Source: Flavobacteriales bacterium
GTDB taxonomy: Bacteria; Bacteroidota; Bacteroidia; Flavobacteriales_F; PHOS-HE28
Assembly (NCBI GenBank): GCA_016702645.1
Contig: JADJDP010000013.1
Span: forward strand, 52,597-116,596
DNA: 64,000 nt
Reading direction: 5' to 3'
In this document: one piece after another, positions 1 through 9,117 of the stretch
Numbering within the stretch: the stretch's first letter is position 1
How the letters are laid out: each line of letters opens with the position of its first letter
The notes under the pieces: model-generated
What the model was told of the DNA's origin: nothing
The model's input: the letters and a program-made list of their open reading frames with translations, nothing else
Database searches by the model: none
Translations under genes and position numbers: made by a program

Positions 1-1
1 T

Positions 2-1078
2 GGCACGGCGCTACCCGGTTCTGCTTGCAATGACAACAATGCGAACACCACCAACGATGTGTGGAGTGCGAACTGTGCTTGCGCGGGAACACCCATCACC
101 TTCGATTGCCTTGGCGTAGCGAACGGCACGGCTCTTCCGGGGACCGTGTGCAACGATGGCATTGCTTCCACCGGCAACGACACGTGGAACGCGAGCTGCC
201 AGTGCGTTGGTCAATTGATCGACTGTGCAGGGGTGATCGGAGGTGGCGCATACTTCGATAATTGCGCCACTTGCGTTGGCGGGACCACCGGCCTTTTCGC
301 GTGCGTCCAGGATTGTGAGGGAAGCTGGGGTGGCACGGCCATACCGGGTTCAGCGTGCGATGACGGTAATGAGGTTACCATCAACGATTCATGGAACGGC
401 AGCTGTCAGTGTGCTGGTGTCCCCGCGAACTTCGACTGTCTGGGTGTGGCCAACGGATCCGCCCTTCCAGGCACGCCTTGCAACGATGCCGATCCGTTCA
501 CTTCGAACGATGCGTGGGATGCCAACTGCAACTGCGTGGGTGCCCTCGACATCGCTGACTGTGCTGGCGTACCAGGCGGTATGGCACAGATCGATCAATG
601 CGGTGTGTGCGCGGGGGGAACCACGGGGGTGGAGCCGAACGCAGATGTGGACAACGATGGCCTCATGGATTGCCAGGACAACTGCAGTGTTGCCTTCAAC
701 CCCGGACAAGCAGACTATGACGGCGACGGTGTGGGCGATGCCTGCGACAATTGTGTGTGGCTCTATAATCCTGACCAGACCGATGTGAACGGTAATGGGC
801 AGGGCGATGCGTGCGACATCTCAACGGGATTTGAGGAAGTCGATGACAACCTTGAGTTCTTCGTCCTCCCCAATCCCGCGATCGGGCCAGTGACCGTGGT
901 TTGCACGAACCCCGCAGTGCAGGAACTGCATTTCCACAATTCACTCGGAGAATTGGTCCACCGGACCACGTTCCGGAAACAGATGGATCTCGATGCCCTC
1001 GCGATGGGCGTCTATATCGTGCTTGCGCTGGATGCGGAAGGCAGACCGCTGGCGCAGACCAGGCTTGTCAAACAATGA
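2..1078 (+). CDS. T9SS type A sorting domain protein with Cys-rich repeats and thrombospondin type 3 repeats (5' partial)
   Basis: The reading frame is open from base 2, so the N-terminus lies outside the window. The visible part has about four related units of about 40 residues built on DCxGVANGxALPGTxCND then a tryptophan and CxCxG. Next come acidic DxDxDGxxDxxDNC units (about nt 645-820), which are calcium-binding thrombospondin type 3 repeats. The last 80 residues form a T9SS type A sorting domain: LPNPA start, LGELVHR, a GVYIV strand and the end RLVKQ. This is a secreted or surface-anchored protein exported by the type IX system; ligand unknown. The Cys pairs suggest disulfide-stabilised repeats. 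A hairpin with a short T-run follows the stop. Confidence 0.85.
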   Translation, partial: GTALPGSACNDNNANTTNDVWSANCACAGTPITFDCLGVANGTALPGTVCNDGIASTGNDTWNASCQCVGQLIDCAGVIGGGAYFDNCATCVGGTTGLFACVQDCEGSWGGTAIPGSACDDGNEVTINDSWNGSCQCAGVPANFDCLGVANGSALPGTPCNDADPFTSNDAWDANCNCVGALDIADCAGVPGGMAQIDQCGVCAGGTTGVEPNADVDNDGLMDCQDNCSVAFNPGQADYDGDGVGDACDNCVWLYNPDQTDVNGNGQGDACDISTGFEEVDDNLEFFVLPNPAIGPVTVVCTNPAVQELHFHNSLGELVHRTTFRKQMDLDALAMGVYIVLALDAEGRPLAQTRLVKQ

Positions 1079-1096
1079 TGAGCCCATGTTGGAAGA

Positions 1097-1125
1097 AGGG
1101 GCCTCGACGTATGTCGGGGCCTTTT
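1097..1125. terminator. Hairpin terminator between convergent genes
   Basis: A 9-bp stem (1100-1108 with 1113-1121, one G-T pair) has a 4-base loop and is followed by TTTT on the plus strand. It lies between the stop at 1078 and the convergent stop at 1125, so it can serve the plus-strand gene and possibly both. Confidence 0.7.
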
Positions 1126-4100
1126 CATTTCACAAGGGTGACGGTACCGATGAGCTCCTGCTTTTCCGGGGTGAACTGGTCCTTGGCCTTCAAGGTCCAC
1201 ACGTACACGTCATCGGGCAGCGTCTCGCCAGCGTTGTCCATCCCTCCGTTCCAGGCCTCACTTGGATCGGTGGTGCGGAACACCAGCAAGCCCCAACGGT
1301 CGAAGACCATGAACTCGTACCAGTCGGCCTGAACACCGATGATGCTGGGTTTGAACGTGTCGTTGTCATCATCACCGTTCGGCGTGAAGGCATTGGCAAC
1401 GAAGATGGTCAGGTCGTCGTCCACCAGGACGTTGATGCAGAAAACGTTCTCGCAACCCAGCGTGTCGGTGGCGGTCAGGCAGATCGGGTGTTCCCCGATC
1501 GTAGCAGGATCGAAGGTCCACGCGAATACACCGCTCGTATCGACCGTGGTGGTGTCGATGGACCATGAGTAGTCGATTCCTTCATCCAGGATGTGCGTTA
1601 CCTGGGTCGTTGGGGAATTGACGCTAACGCGCAGCGGCAAAGCATAAAAGGCCGCATCCGGTCCGGCGGAGACCGTCACAGCATCGGTGATCGTGAATGT
1701 TCCCGTGCAGCCATTGGCATCGGTGATCTCCAGCGTCACATCGTAGCTTCCAGGAGCGTCATAGCTGTGCCAAGCATCCGCAATGCCACTGTCCATCGCC
1801 CCATCGCCAAAGCTCCATACAGCGATCTGTGCGGCAGCAGGGTCGCTGTTCACGAACTGCACCTGAAGCGGCACACATCCGATGGAAACATCCAAGCTGA
1901 AGGCAGGTAGGGGTAGGTCGAACACGCTCACTTCCACGGTTGCCATGTCTTGTTCGTTCGCGCAAGCACCTATCCCGTCCACGCTGTATGTGTAGATGCC
2001 GGGTATGTTCACGGCGGGTTGGAACATGTTCGTTGCAGCACCCGCTGGTCCCGTCCATGATCCACCGGACTGCGCTCCACCGAGCAGGAGGAACAGGTTC
2101 GTCGCGTTCGCATCCGCGCACAGGTCGATCGAGTTGTCGGCTCCTGCGTTGGGCAACCCATCGATGGTGATGTCCAACGTCGCTTGGTCGTTCGGGCAAG
2201 GTGCACTGCCGTTCACCGTGTAGGTGTAGATGCCGGATGCTGCGGTTGCCGGGTCTATGTTCGCAATGACCCCACCACCGGGTGCCGACCAGGAGCCCCC
2301 GGGGTCGGGCGAGCCGGACAGCCAAGTGAACGGATCAACGGGCGCATTGTTTTCGCAGAGTGCAAAGCTTCCACCGCTGCCGGCATTGGCTTCTTGTACC
2401 ACGCTCATCGTTACGGTGCTGGACGCCGCGATGCATGGTGGCGGTGCATTCACGGTGTAGGTGTAGATCCCTTGCGGGTCTGTCAACACGTTGAAGCTGC
2501 CACTGTGCTGTGATCCATCGGGTGCGGTCCATGTTCCGTTCACGGCCGGCGACCCGCCGATCGCGTTGATGAGTGCGTACGGTGCGGCAGTATTGCTGCA
2601 CAATTGAGCCAGACCGTAAGTGCCCGCATCAGGTTCGGTCGAAATGGTCACGTTCACGACGGTGCTCGCAGCAGGGCACGGGGCATTGGCGGCGATCGTG
2701 TACGTGTAGTTCCCGGAGGCTGCGGTGGACGGGTCGATGGTTCCGGTCGATCCGCCACCGCTGGGGGTGGTCCATGTGCCACCAGGATCGGGGGTGCCGC
2801 TGAGTGACGCGTTGAGGTCCGTCAGTGGTCCCGTTTCACACAAGTTCAGGGGTAACCCGTTGCCGGGGTCGGCGGCTACGGTGGTGGAAACATCAACCGT
2901 GGCGCTCGCACCAATGCATGGCACCACTGCTGCGATCGTGTATGTGTAGATGCCATCCGGAGAGACTCCCGGTGTGAACGTGCCACTGTTCGCGGCACCA
3001 TTGGGGTCGGTCCACGTGCCGCCGGGTTGTGCGGTGGGGCCCAATTCAGGGTAGAGCGATGCCGCCGCATCGCTGCTGCATAGTGCGAGTGCAGCATCCA
3101 CACCAGCGGAGGGTTGAGCACTGACATTAACGGTGACAGTGGCGCTGGAAACAACGCAAGGGGCCAGCGACTGCACCGTGTAGATGTAATCGCCCGGTGA
3201 ACTGATACCCGGCGTGAACGTGGTGTTCCCAACAGGGCCGCTGGGGCCGTTCCACGTGCCGAGGGGACTGGGAGATCCGCCCAAAGATGTGAAGAGGTCG
3301 ATCGGGGCCGAAGCCGTACACAGGTTGACCGTAGCGTTCGATCCAGCGCTTTCCTGTACGTTCAACGTCAGCGCCACTTCGGCTGATGCGCTCGGGCATG
3401 GTGCCGCACCGATCACCGTGTAGGTATAGCTTCCGCTCGCTGGCAAGGATGCCGGGTCGAGGGTGGCACCAATGGCAGCGCCGCTTGGATCGGTCCATGT
3501 GCCGCCCGGATCCGGTGTACCGCCCAACAGGCTCACGAGCAATGAGGCGGGGGCAGTGTTGCAAAGTGCAACGTTCGAATTGACACCCGCATCCGGCAAC
3601 TGGTTCTCCGTCACCGTCACGGTCGCTGTACTGTTTGGGCAGGGTGCAACGCCAGCAACCGTGTAGGTGAACACATCTGGTGCATCGACCGCCGGATCGT
3701 ACGTGCCGCTGGTCGCCAGGCCACTCGAATTGGTCCATGTGCCTCCAACACTCGGTGCACCCGTGAGCTGGTCGTAAAGGGGGACCGAGTTCCCGTTGGA
3801 GCAAACCGTGAGCGAGCCATTTCCACCTGCGTTGGGTGAGGCGTTCACGACGACTGTCACGGTCGCATTGGCATTCACACACGGTGCTACCGCAGCTACG
3901 GTGTAGGTGTACACGCCCGCCACGTCCACCGCAGGATCAAAGGTGCCCGACGAGGCGCCAGCGGGTCCGGTCCATGATCCTCCTGCGTCGGGTGTTCCAC
4001 CGAGTGAACCGATCAGCGCGGTCGGAGCGTCCGAAGCGCAAAGTGTGACACTACCGTCAAGCCCAGCATCCGGCTGTTGTGCAATGCTCACCACGACAAC

Positions 4101-4901
4101 CGAGGATGATGAACAAGGTGGGACGATCGTGCCCACCGTATAAGTGTAGTTACCGCTCACATCCACGTACGGGTCCACGATACCGCTATGTGGAGCACCA
4201 CTTGGGTTCGTCCAAGTGCCGCCCGGATCGGGTGTGCCGGTCAACGTGGCGAAGAGGTCCGCCGGTGGCGATGTGCTGCACAATGCGAGCGGCCCACCCG
4301 TACCTGCGTCGGCTGCACACGATTGGATCACCGCCGGAGTGGATGGAACTATCACATCACCGGTGCAAGCACTGCTTCCCCAGGACCCGGTTTCACTGTC
4401 ACCGAAGGTGTTGAACGAAACACCCAGTCCGAGCCCATTGATGCACGCGGGTCCGCTGAGGACGCTGATCGTCCAGCAGAAGGTCCAAGGACCCGTACAG
4501 AAATCGCCGAAATTGTTGCCAGCGTTACCGTCGTTGTTGAGGTCGTAGAAGAAACCGGGGCCTCGTGGGCCACCAGCTGTTCCGGCTGTTCCTTGCACAC
4601 TATTGTACCAGCCCCATGTGCCTCCACCCGTGCCACAGGGCGCTGGTGCCGCACCTGGTGTGAGCGAGGCGAGGTCCCAACCCGGCCCGAACGTGGCCAC
4701 AACACCGTGGAACCAGTTCGCGTTGGTGGTGTTCCAGGAACTGATGGTGAGGCAAAAGGTCACCGTCTCTCCGCAAGCGTAGGTTCCGTTGGTCGGAGGT
4801 GTGCTGGCGACCAGGTTGTATCCCACCAAGCACGGTTGTGCCGAAGCAAACAGTGCGAGCGAGAACGCAAGGAGTAGGAGGAGCCTGCGGATGAGCGACA
4901 T
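1125..4901 (-). CDS. Giant repeat protein with PKD domain and gliding-type (T9SS type B) C-terminal domain
   Basis: A 1258-residue exported protein. The N-terminus is a clear signal peptide (RR then a Leu-rich core, ending ASAQ). After a unique region of about 190 residues come ten tandem repeats of about 80 residues, each with an LC near the start, GTPDPGGTWT-like core, a YTYTV strand and a PC before the last strand; they resemble Ig-like beta-sandwich units. A PKD domain follows (WSFGDG, then YDVTLEITD). The last 95 residues are the gliding-motility-associated C-terminal domain (NAFTPNGDDDND, FDRWGLLVF, WNG, DVYVW, LIGTVTLVK). Known type B substrates such as SprB-like adhesins are long repeat proteins displayed on the surface, so adhesion is likely but inferred. 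No frameshift was seen over 3.8 kb. Confidence 0.9.
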   Translation of the reverse strand: MSLIRRLLLLLAFSLALFASAQPCLVGYNLVASTPPTNGTYACGETVTFCLTISSWNTTNANWFHGVVATFGPGWDLASLTPGAAPAPCGTGGGTWGWYNSVQGTAGTAGGPRGPGFFYDLNNDGNAGNNFGDFCTGPWTFCWTISVLSGPACINGLGLGVSFNTFGDSETGSWGSSACTGDVIVPSTPAVIQSCAADAGTGGPLALCSTSPPADLFATLTGTPDPGGTWTNPSGAPHSGIVDPYVDVSGNYTYTVGTIVPPCSSSSVVVVSIAQQPDAGLDGSVTLCASDAPTALIGSLGGTPDAGGSWTGPAGASSGTFDPAVDVAGVYTYTVAAVAPCVNANATVTVVVNASPNAGGNGSLTVCSNGNSVPLYDQLTGAPSVGGTWTNSSGLATSGTYDPAVDAPDVFTYTVAGVAPCPNSTATVTVTENQLPDAGVNSNVALCNTAPASLLVSLLGGTPDPGGTWTDPSGAAIGATLDPASLPASGSYTYTVIGAAPCPSASAEVALTLNVQESAGSNATVNLCTASAPIDLFTSLGGSPSPLGTWNGPSGPVGNTTFTPGISSPGDYIYTVQSLAPCVVSSATVTVNVSAQPSAGVDAALALCSSDAAASLYPELGPTAQPGGTWTDPNGAANSGTFTPGVSPDGIYTYTIAAVVPCIGASATVDVSTTVAADPGNGLPLNLCETGPLTDLNASLSGTPDPGGTWTTPSGGGSTGTIDPSTAASGNYTYTIAANAPCPAASTVVNVTISTEPDAGTYGLAQLCSNTAAPYALINAIGGSPAVNGTWTAPDGSQHSGSFNVLTDPQGIYTYTVNAPPPCIAASSTVTMSVVQEANAGSGGSFALCENNAPVDPFTWLSGSPDPGGSWSAPGGGVIANIDPATAASGIYTYTVNGSAPCPNDQATLDITIDGLPNAGADNSIDLCADANATNLFLLLGGAQSGGSWTGPAGAATNMFQPAVNIPGIYTYSVDGIGACANEQDMATVEVSVFDLPLPAFSLDVSIGCVPLQVQFVNSDPAAAQIAVWSFGDGAMDSGIADAWHSYDAPGSYDVTLEITDANGCTGTFTITDAVTVSAGPDAAFYALPLRVSVNSPTTQVTHILDEGIDYSWSIDTTTVDTSGVFAWTFDPATIGEHPICLTATDTLGCENVFCINVLVDDDLTIFVANAFTPNGDDDNDTFKPSIIGVQADWYEFMVFDRWGLLVFRTTDPSEAWNGGMDNAGETLPDDVYVWTLKAKDQFTPEKQELIGTVTLVK
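1915..4325 (-). repeat. Ten in-tandem ~80-residue (~240 bp) coding repeats
   Basis: Ten consecutive units in the type B sorting protein. Unit starts read DAG, NAG, SAG or DPG followed by five to seven residues and LC; each unit ends with PC and alternating Val/Thr. They are diverged from each other at the DNA level, so this is an old expansion. Confidence 0.85.
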
Positions 4902-4973
4902 CGAACGGTGGCGGAGCGGCGTTCAAGATAGAGGACCGGATCGTTCGCACGACGGTTGCCCCAGCTTCAGTGA

Positions 4974-5011
4974 AAAAGCAAAGCGCCGATGGCAGCATGT
5001 GCCATCGGCGC
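4974..5011 (-). terminator. Rho-independent terminator
   Basis: Perfect 12-bp stem (4983-4994 with 5000-5011) and 5-base loop. On the minus strand it is followed by a T-rich tail (4974-4982), 17 bases after the stop of the BNR-repeat gene. Confidence 0.85.
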
Positions 5012-5027
5012 CTTAGGATCGGCTGGA

Positions 5028-6263
5028 CTACTGGGCGATAACGGTACCCAACATCCGGCGGGTACCGGTAGTGGGGTCCATGAGCAACACCCGATAGCTA
5101 CCTGAAGGCAGGGTGCCGCGCTCAAATTGAACTGGAGCCGCAGGAAGTTCGTTCCGCTGCGCGACTTCCCGTCCACTGGCATCGATGAGCACAAGCGAAC
5201 CACCGCTTTTCACGCTGGAAAGGTCCACGGTGAAGACATCCACGAACAGGGTGGGGTAGGGCTTGGGTAGCTCTGCGGTTGCCAAGTCGTCGGCTACCCC
5301 GAGCGTGGTACCGGTGTGGCTGTAGAGTTTGGTCAAGGTTCCCATGTACAAGGTGGAGCCCCCAGCATGGAACTTGTACTGGGCAATGACATCGGCACCA
5401 ACTAGTCCTGTGTTGTAGGCGCTATAGGTGGCACCGTTGTCCGTTGAGCGCAACACCGAACTGGGGGAGCTCCCCGTGATCGCCCAATACTTCCCATCGA
5501 AAAGGATCAACTCACCGCCGGTTGGATTGGACGGACCGCCGGTAGCAGTGGACCACGTCCCCCACGCGCCACCTGTGTAGTTTCGGTAACGGTAGCCGAA
5601 CGTGGAAATGACCACCATGCGCGTAGCGGTCCCTTGTATCGCGAAGCAGCTGAAATTGGACACCGCATCATTCGTCCAGTTGACACCGGAATTGACACTG
5701 TATGCCAAGCCAACGTTGGTTGCGACCCAGAGAGCGCTACCGAACTGGGCCATCTGGTAAACGGTCATGTTCGAACTGAGTCCGGCGTTTCCGGAGAACC
5801 AGCTCAAGCCATCATCGGTGGTGCGCCAAACACCACCAACGCCAGCGCCGATGGTGCCGCTGAAGACAGCGAACGTCGTAGTGCCGAACTTGAAGAACTT
5901 GGCGACGTAATTGGTGCTCGAGCTCGCGGGCAGATTCGTATTGGCCAAGGTCCAACTAGCACCCGCATCCGTGGAACGATAAACCCCGTTGTCCGTTCCT
6001 GCGAACAGGATGGTGCCGTTGTAGAACACGGATTGCACATTGCTCGCCGCAAGGAAACCCGTGTTGGCGGGGTTCCAGACCGTTCCACCATCCGTGCTTT
6101 TGATCACTCCGTTCGGATAGCTCACCATATAAATGGCGCTTGGTCCCGTGCATGAGCTGAAGATGGAAGTGTATCCGGGGTGGTTGTAGGGGACCCATTG
6201 GCCGATGGCCGGAATGGTGGCCAAGCCGGTGATCAGTGCAAGGGTGCGTAGGATTGTGGTCAT
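5028..6263 (-). CDS. Exported BNR/sialidase-like beta-propeller protein with a C-terminal sorting-like domain
   Basis: 411 residues with an N-terminal signal peptide ending AIGQ. The body has repeated Ser-Thr-Asp-x-Gly-x-x-W boxes (KSTDGGTVW, RSTDAGASW, RTTDDGLSW, RSTDNGATY), the Asp-box signature of BNR or photosystem II stability factor-like propellers. No catalytic sialidase residues could be recognised, so an enzymatic role is not claimed. The last 75 residues (LVLIDASGRE, GSYRVLLMD, ending GTVIAQ) resemble a type A sorting domain with an atypical end. It has its own terminator and a -7 box 19 bases before the start. Confidence 0.8.
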   Translation of the reverse strand: MTTILRTLALITGLATIPAIGQWVPYNHPGYTSIFSSCTGPSAIYMVSYPNGVIKSTDGGTVWNPANTGFLAASNVQSVFYNGTILFAGTDNGVYRSTDAGASWTLANTNLPASSSTNYVAKFFKFGTTTFAVFSGTIGAGVGGVWRTTDDGLSWFSGNAGLSSNMTVYQMAQFGSALWVATNVGLAYSVNSGVNWTNDAVSNFSCFAIQGTATRMVVISTFGYRYRNYTGGAWGTWSTATGGPSNPTGGELILFDGKYWAITGSSPSSVLRSTDNGATYSAYNTGLVGADVIAQYKFHAGGSTLYMGTLTKLYSHTGTTLGVADDLATAELPKPYPTLFVDVFTVDLSSVKSGGSLVLIDASGREVAQRNELPAAPVQFERGTLPSGSYRVLLMDPTTGTRRMLGTVIAQ

Positions 6264-6281
6264 GTCGCTGCGAATAGGTCG

Positions 6282-6289
6282 CGAAAGTA
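6282..6289 (-). promoter_or_regulatory. -7 promoter box (TACTTTCG)
   Basis: The minus strand reads TACTTTCG, one base from the Bacteroidota TAnnTTTG consensus, 19 bases upstream of the BNR-protein start. No convincing -33 TTG at the usual spacing. Confidence 0.5.
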
Positions 6290-6336
6290 GGTGGCGGAGG
6301 CGAACGGAATGACGGCGACAGCGACATCACTGCGCC

Positions 6337-6344
6337 TACATTTG
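6337..6344 (+). promoter_or_regulatory. -7 promoter box (TACATTTG)
   Basis: An exact TAnnTTTG match that ends only 4 bases before the ATG at 6349, which implies a leaderless or near-leaderless transcript, or a start at the second Met (6361). Confidence 0.45.
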
Positions 6345-6348
6345 ATCC

Positions 6349-6657
6349 ATGATCGGAAAGATGGGCGTCCGGGGTTGCGCATGGCTTGTTGCCATGGCAT
6401 TCGCCGCGTTGCTCTTGGAGCGAGGTGTGCATCACCATGCTTCCATCTCCGACCATCATCATGAAGTGCCCCATGGCGGTGCCGCCGTCTCGGTGAACTG
6501 CGCCCTTTGCGATATGGCCCTGCCGGTATTTGAGCCGTTCGCGTTCGTGCCAACGCCCAGCGTGCCCAGTTCACCGCCGGAGATCATACTTGGGCCATAT
6601 GGGGCGAAGCAGGGGCTGATCCGGGACCTTTCCGTTCGGGGGCCGCCGAAGACCTGA
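6349..6657 (+). CDS. Small exported His-rich protein with CxxC motif, next to TonB receptor
   Basis: 102 residues. A hydrophobic N-terminal segment (about residues 8-22) is followed by a His cluster (GVHHH, then DHHHE) and a single NCALC motif near residue 51, then a Pro-rich tail. Small His-cluster/CxxC proteins of this shape (DUF2946-like) are often encoded beside metal-related outer-membrane receptors. No family is firmly assigned. It lies directly upstream of a TonB-dependent receptor and is probably part of the same metal-handling locus; copper or zinc are the likely ligands, by inference only. Confidence 0.6.
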   Translation: MIGKMGVRGCAWLVAMAFAALLLERGVHHHASISDHHHEVPHGGAAVSVNCALCDMALPVFEPFAFVPTPSVPSSPPEIILGPYGAKQGLIRDLSVRGPPKT

Positions 6658-6667
6658 ACCGTCCGAC

Positions 6668-6710
6668 CACCAGATCTTGATCTGGTGCAGGGATGCTCTG
6701 TTCGAGCATC
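6668..6710. promoter_or_regulatory. Two adjacent perfect inverted repeats upstream of the TonB receptor
   Basis: Inverted repeat 1 has 9-bp arms (6668-6676 and 6679-6687) with a 2-base centre. Inverted repeat 2 has 7-bp arms (6692-6698 and 6704-6710) with a 5-base centre. Neither has a T-run, so an operator or an mRNA attenuation structure is as likely as a terminator. Confidence 0.45.
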
Positions 6711-6744
6711 TTCCGTTCCGTGGTTCACTTCGTTTTCATGCTCC

Positions 6745-9084
6745 ATGTCCCCTTCGGTTTTCGGCTGTTCACTGTTGTTGATCTTCGGCGCACCTGCTGC
6801 TCACTTGCGTGCGCAGGTGACGTGCTCCTTCGTTATCGAGGGTCGCGTGATCGATGAGCATGACCGCACCCCGCTTGCCTATGCCGAACTGCGATTGTTG
6901 GAGACCGGTATCGCTGCGAGTGCTGATGGGTCAGGTCGCTTCCGTATGGAGGGGGTCTGTGCAGGAAATTGGACCATCCGTGTGGTGCATGCCGGCTGTG
7001 AACCCATGACCCAACAAGTGGTGGTGCAGGGCGATACCCGGATCAACCTGTACTTGGAGCATCACTTGGAACAACTGCGGGAACTGGAGGTCGTTCGAGC
7101 CCGTCCGGATGAGAATGTGGGGCAGGCGCATGACGAATTGGAGAAGCATGACGTGGAGCGGAACTCGGGAAGGACATTGGCGGAGATGCTTGCCACGATC
7201 CCCGGGGTGAACACGCTCAGCAGTGGCCCCACGATCGGTAAGCCGGTGATCCATGGGCTGAGCGGCAATCGAGTGCTCACCTTGAACCAAGGCATCCGCC
7301 AGGAGGATCAACAATGGGGTACGGAGCACGCGCCCAATCTGGATTCCTTCAGTAGCGACAGGATCACCGTGGTAAAGGGAGCGGCAAGTGTGCAGTACGG
7401 TAGTGATGCGCTCGGCGGGGTGGTGATCACCGAGCCGGTGGAGTTGCCGCGTGAAGGAGGGGTCAGCGGGGAGGTGCGTGGCTTCGGCCTTTTGAACGGA
7501 AGGGGCGGTGGCGGGAACGCAGCGCTGCAAGGGGGGGTGAAGGGCTTGCGCGGCATGGGTTGGCGGATACAAGGCAGCGGGCGCTACGCTGGCGACATCG
7601 CAGCCCCGGACTATGTCCTGAGCAACACCGGTATGCGCGAAACGGGTGCTTCGGCGTCGATGGGTTACCGCGACCATCGTTGGAACGCGAGTGTTTTCTA
7701 CAGCTACTTCGGTCGTGAACTCGGTATCCTGCGCGCCTCGCACATTGGCAACCTCACCGACCTGAACAACGCTATCGAAAGCGGTAAGCCGTGGTATGTG
7801 GAGGATTTCACCTATGATATTGATGTGCCCCGACAGGAGGTGCAACATCACTTGGTGAAAGCGGAAGCGGGCTATGCCGTGAACGATCGTGACCGCATCG
7901 TGGTCACCTACGGCTACCAAGCCGATGAACGGCAGGAGTACGACATCCGACGTGGTGGGCGCAGCGATACGCCGGCGATCGATCTCTTCCTCTCAACGCA
8001 TACCGCTGATGCGGTGCTGAAGCATTGGATCGGCGAGCATGTCCATGGAAAGGTCGGGGTGAACGGTGCGTACCAGGAGAACATCAATCTGCCAGGTACG
8101 GGTATTCGGCCGCTCATACCCAACTACCGCAAACGCACAGGCGGTGTTTTCCTGCTGGAGCACTTCCCATTGTCATCCAAGGTGGAGATGGAGGCAGGGG
8201 CCCGCTTGGAAGGCACCAGGCTCGAGGTGGCCAAGTACACGTTCGATGATGTCCTCATCACTCCACGGCACGACTTCACCAACAGCGCCTTCACCGTGGG
8301 TGCGAACTGGACCGTGAAGGACAGTGTCCGCCTCCGGTTCAACTTCGGCACGGCTTATCGCCCGCCCCATGTGAGCGAACTCTACAGCGAGGGTTTGCAC
8401 CACGGAGCTGCTGCCATTGAACGTGGTGATGACCAGCTCACCAGTGAACGATCGGTTAAAGGGACCATCGATCTCGAAGCCATGTGGTTCGGTGGACGGT
8501 TGCGCGCCGATATCACCATATACGCGGATCGGATCGGCAACTACATGTACCTGCGGCCTGATGGCGTTGAACTCACCATCCGTGGGGCTTTCCCGGTGTT
8601 CCAATATGTGGCCACGGATGCGTTGCTCCATGGTTTGGACGCCACGCTACAGGGGAGGCTTACCAAGGGCATCAGTCTGCGCAACCGCACCAGCCTTGTT
8701 CGGGGCCGGGACCTGTCGCAGGACAATTGGCTCTTCCAGATGCCGAGCGATCGGACCGAGAACGCGTTGGTCTTCGAACTCCCGCAAGCAGGAGCATGGC
8801 GCGGCATCGAGATCAGCGTGGCGAGCCAGTTCGTCTTCACGCAGACGCGTGTTCCTGCGGACCTCGATTTCACGGACCCGCCAGGCACCTACCACCTGCT
8901 TGGCTTCTCTGCTTCTGCTGCGCGAACCATGGGGAAAAGCGAACTGCGCATCGGACTGCAGGCGAGCAACCTGTTGAACACCACTTACCGCGACTACATG
9001 GACCGCTTTCGCTACTACGTGGATGCGCGCGGCCTCGATATCAACTTATGGATCCGCTGGTCGTTCGGTAAGGGTTCTTCGTGA
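6745..9084 (+). CDS. TonB-dependent outer-membrane receptor (probable metal or siderophore-type)
   Basis: 779 residues from the ATG at 6745; a GTG at 6685 would add 20 residues but lies within an inverted repeat and leaves a worse signal peptide. After the signal peptide (ending LRAQ) comes a carboxypeptidase-like regulatory domain (IEGRVIDEHDRTPLAYAEL, to about residue 105), a plug domain (GKPVIHGLSGNRVLTLNQG, then VVKGAASVQYGSDALGGVV) and a 22-strand-type barrel ending in a Trp-Ser-Phe-Gly-Lys strand. SELYSEGLHHG in the barrel resembles zinc or haem-type receptors. The neighbours (His-rich mini-protein upstream, His-containing lipoprotein downstream) support metal uptake; the substrate is inferred. 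Confidence 0.85.
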   Translation: MSPSVFGCSLLLIFGAPAAHLRAQVTCSFVIEGRVIDEHDRTPLAYAELRLLETGIAASADGSGRFRMEGVCAGNWTIRVVHAGCEPMTQQVVVQGDTRINLYLEHHLEQLRELEVVRARPDENVGQAHDELEKHDVERNSGRTLAEMLATIPGVNTLSSGPTIGKPVIHGLSGNRVLTLNQGIRQEDQQWGTEHAPNLDSFSSDRITVVKGAASVQYGSDALGGVVITEPVELPREGGVSGEVRGFGLLNGRGGGGNAALQGGVKGLRGMGWRIQGSGRYAGDIAAPDYVLSNTGMRETGASASMGYRDHRWNASVFYSYFGRELGILRASHIGNLTDLNNAIESGKPWYVEDFTYDIDVPRQEVQHHLVKAEAGYAVNDRDRIVVTYGYQADERQEYDIRRGGRSDTPAIDLFLSTHTADAVLKHWIGEHVHGKVGVNGAYQENINLPGTGIRPLIPNYRKRTGGVFLLEHFPLSSKVEMEAGARLEGTRLEVAKYTFDDVLITPRHDFTNSAFTVGANWTVKDSVRLRFNFGTAYRPPHVSELYSEGLHHGAAAIERGDDQLTSERSVKGTIDLEAMWFGGRLRADITIYADRIGNYMYLRPDGVELTIRGAFPVFQYVATDALLHGLDATLQGRLTKGISLRNRTSLVRGRDLSQDNWLFQMPSDRTENALVFELPQAGAWRGIEISVASQFVFTQTRVPADLDFTDPPGTYHLLGFSASAARTMGKSELRIGLQASNLLNTTYRDYMDRFRYYVDARGLDINLWIRWSFGKGSS

Positions 9085-9117
9085 GCGACCCAACAGCGGT
9101 ACAACAACATCAACAGC

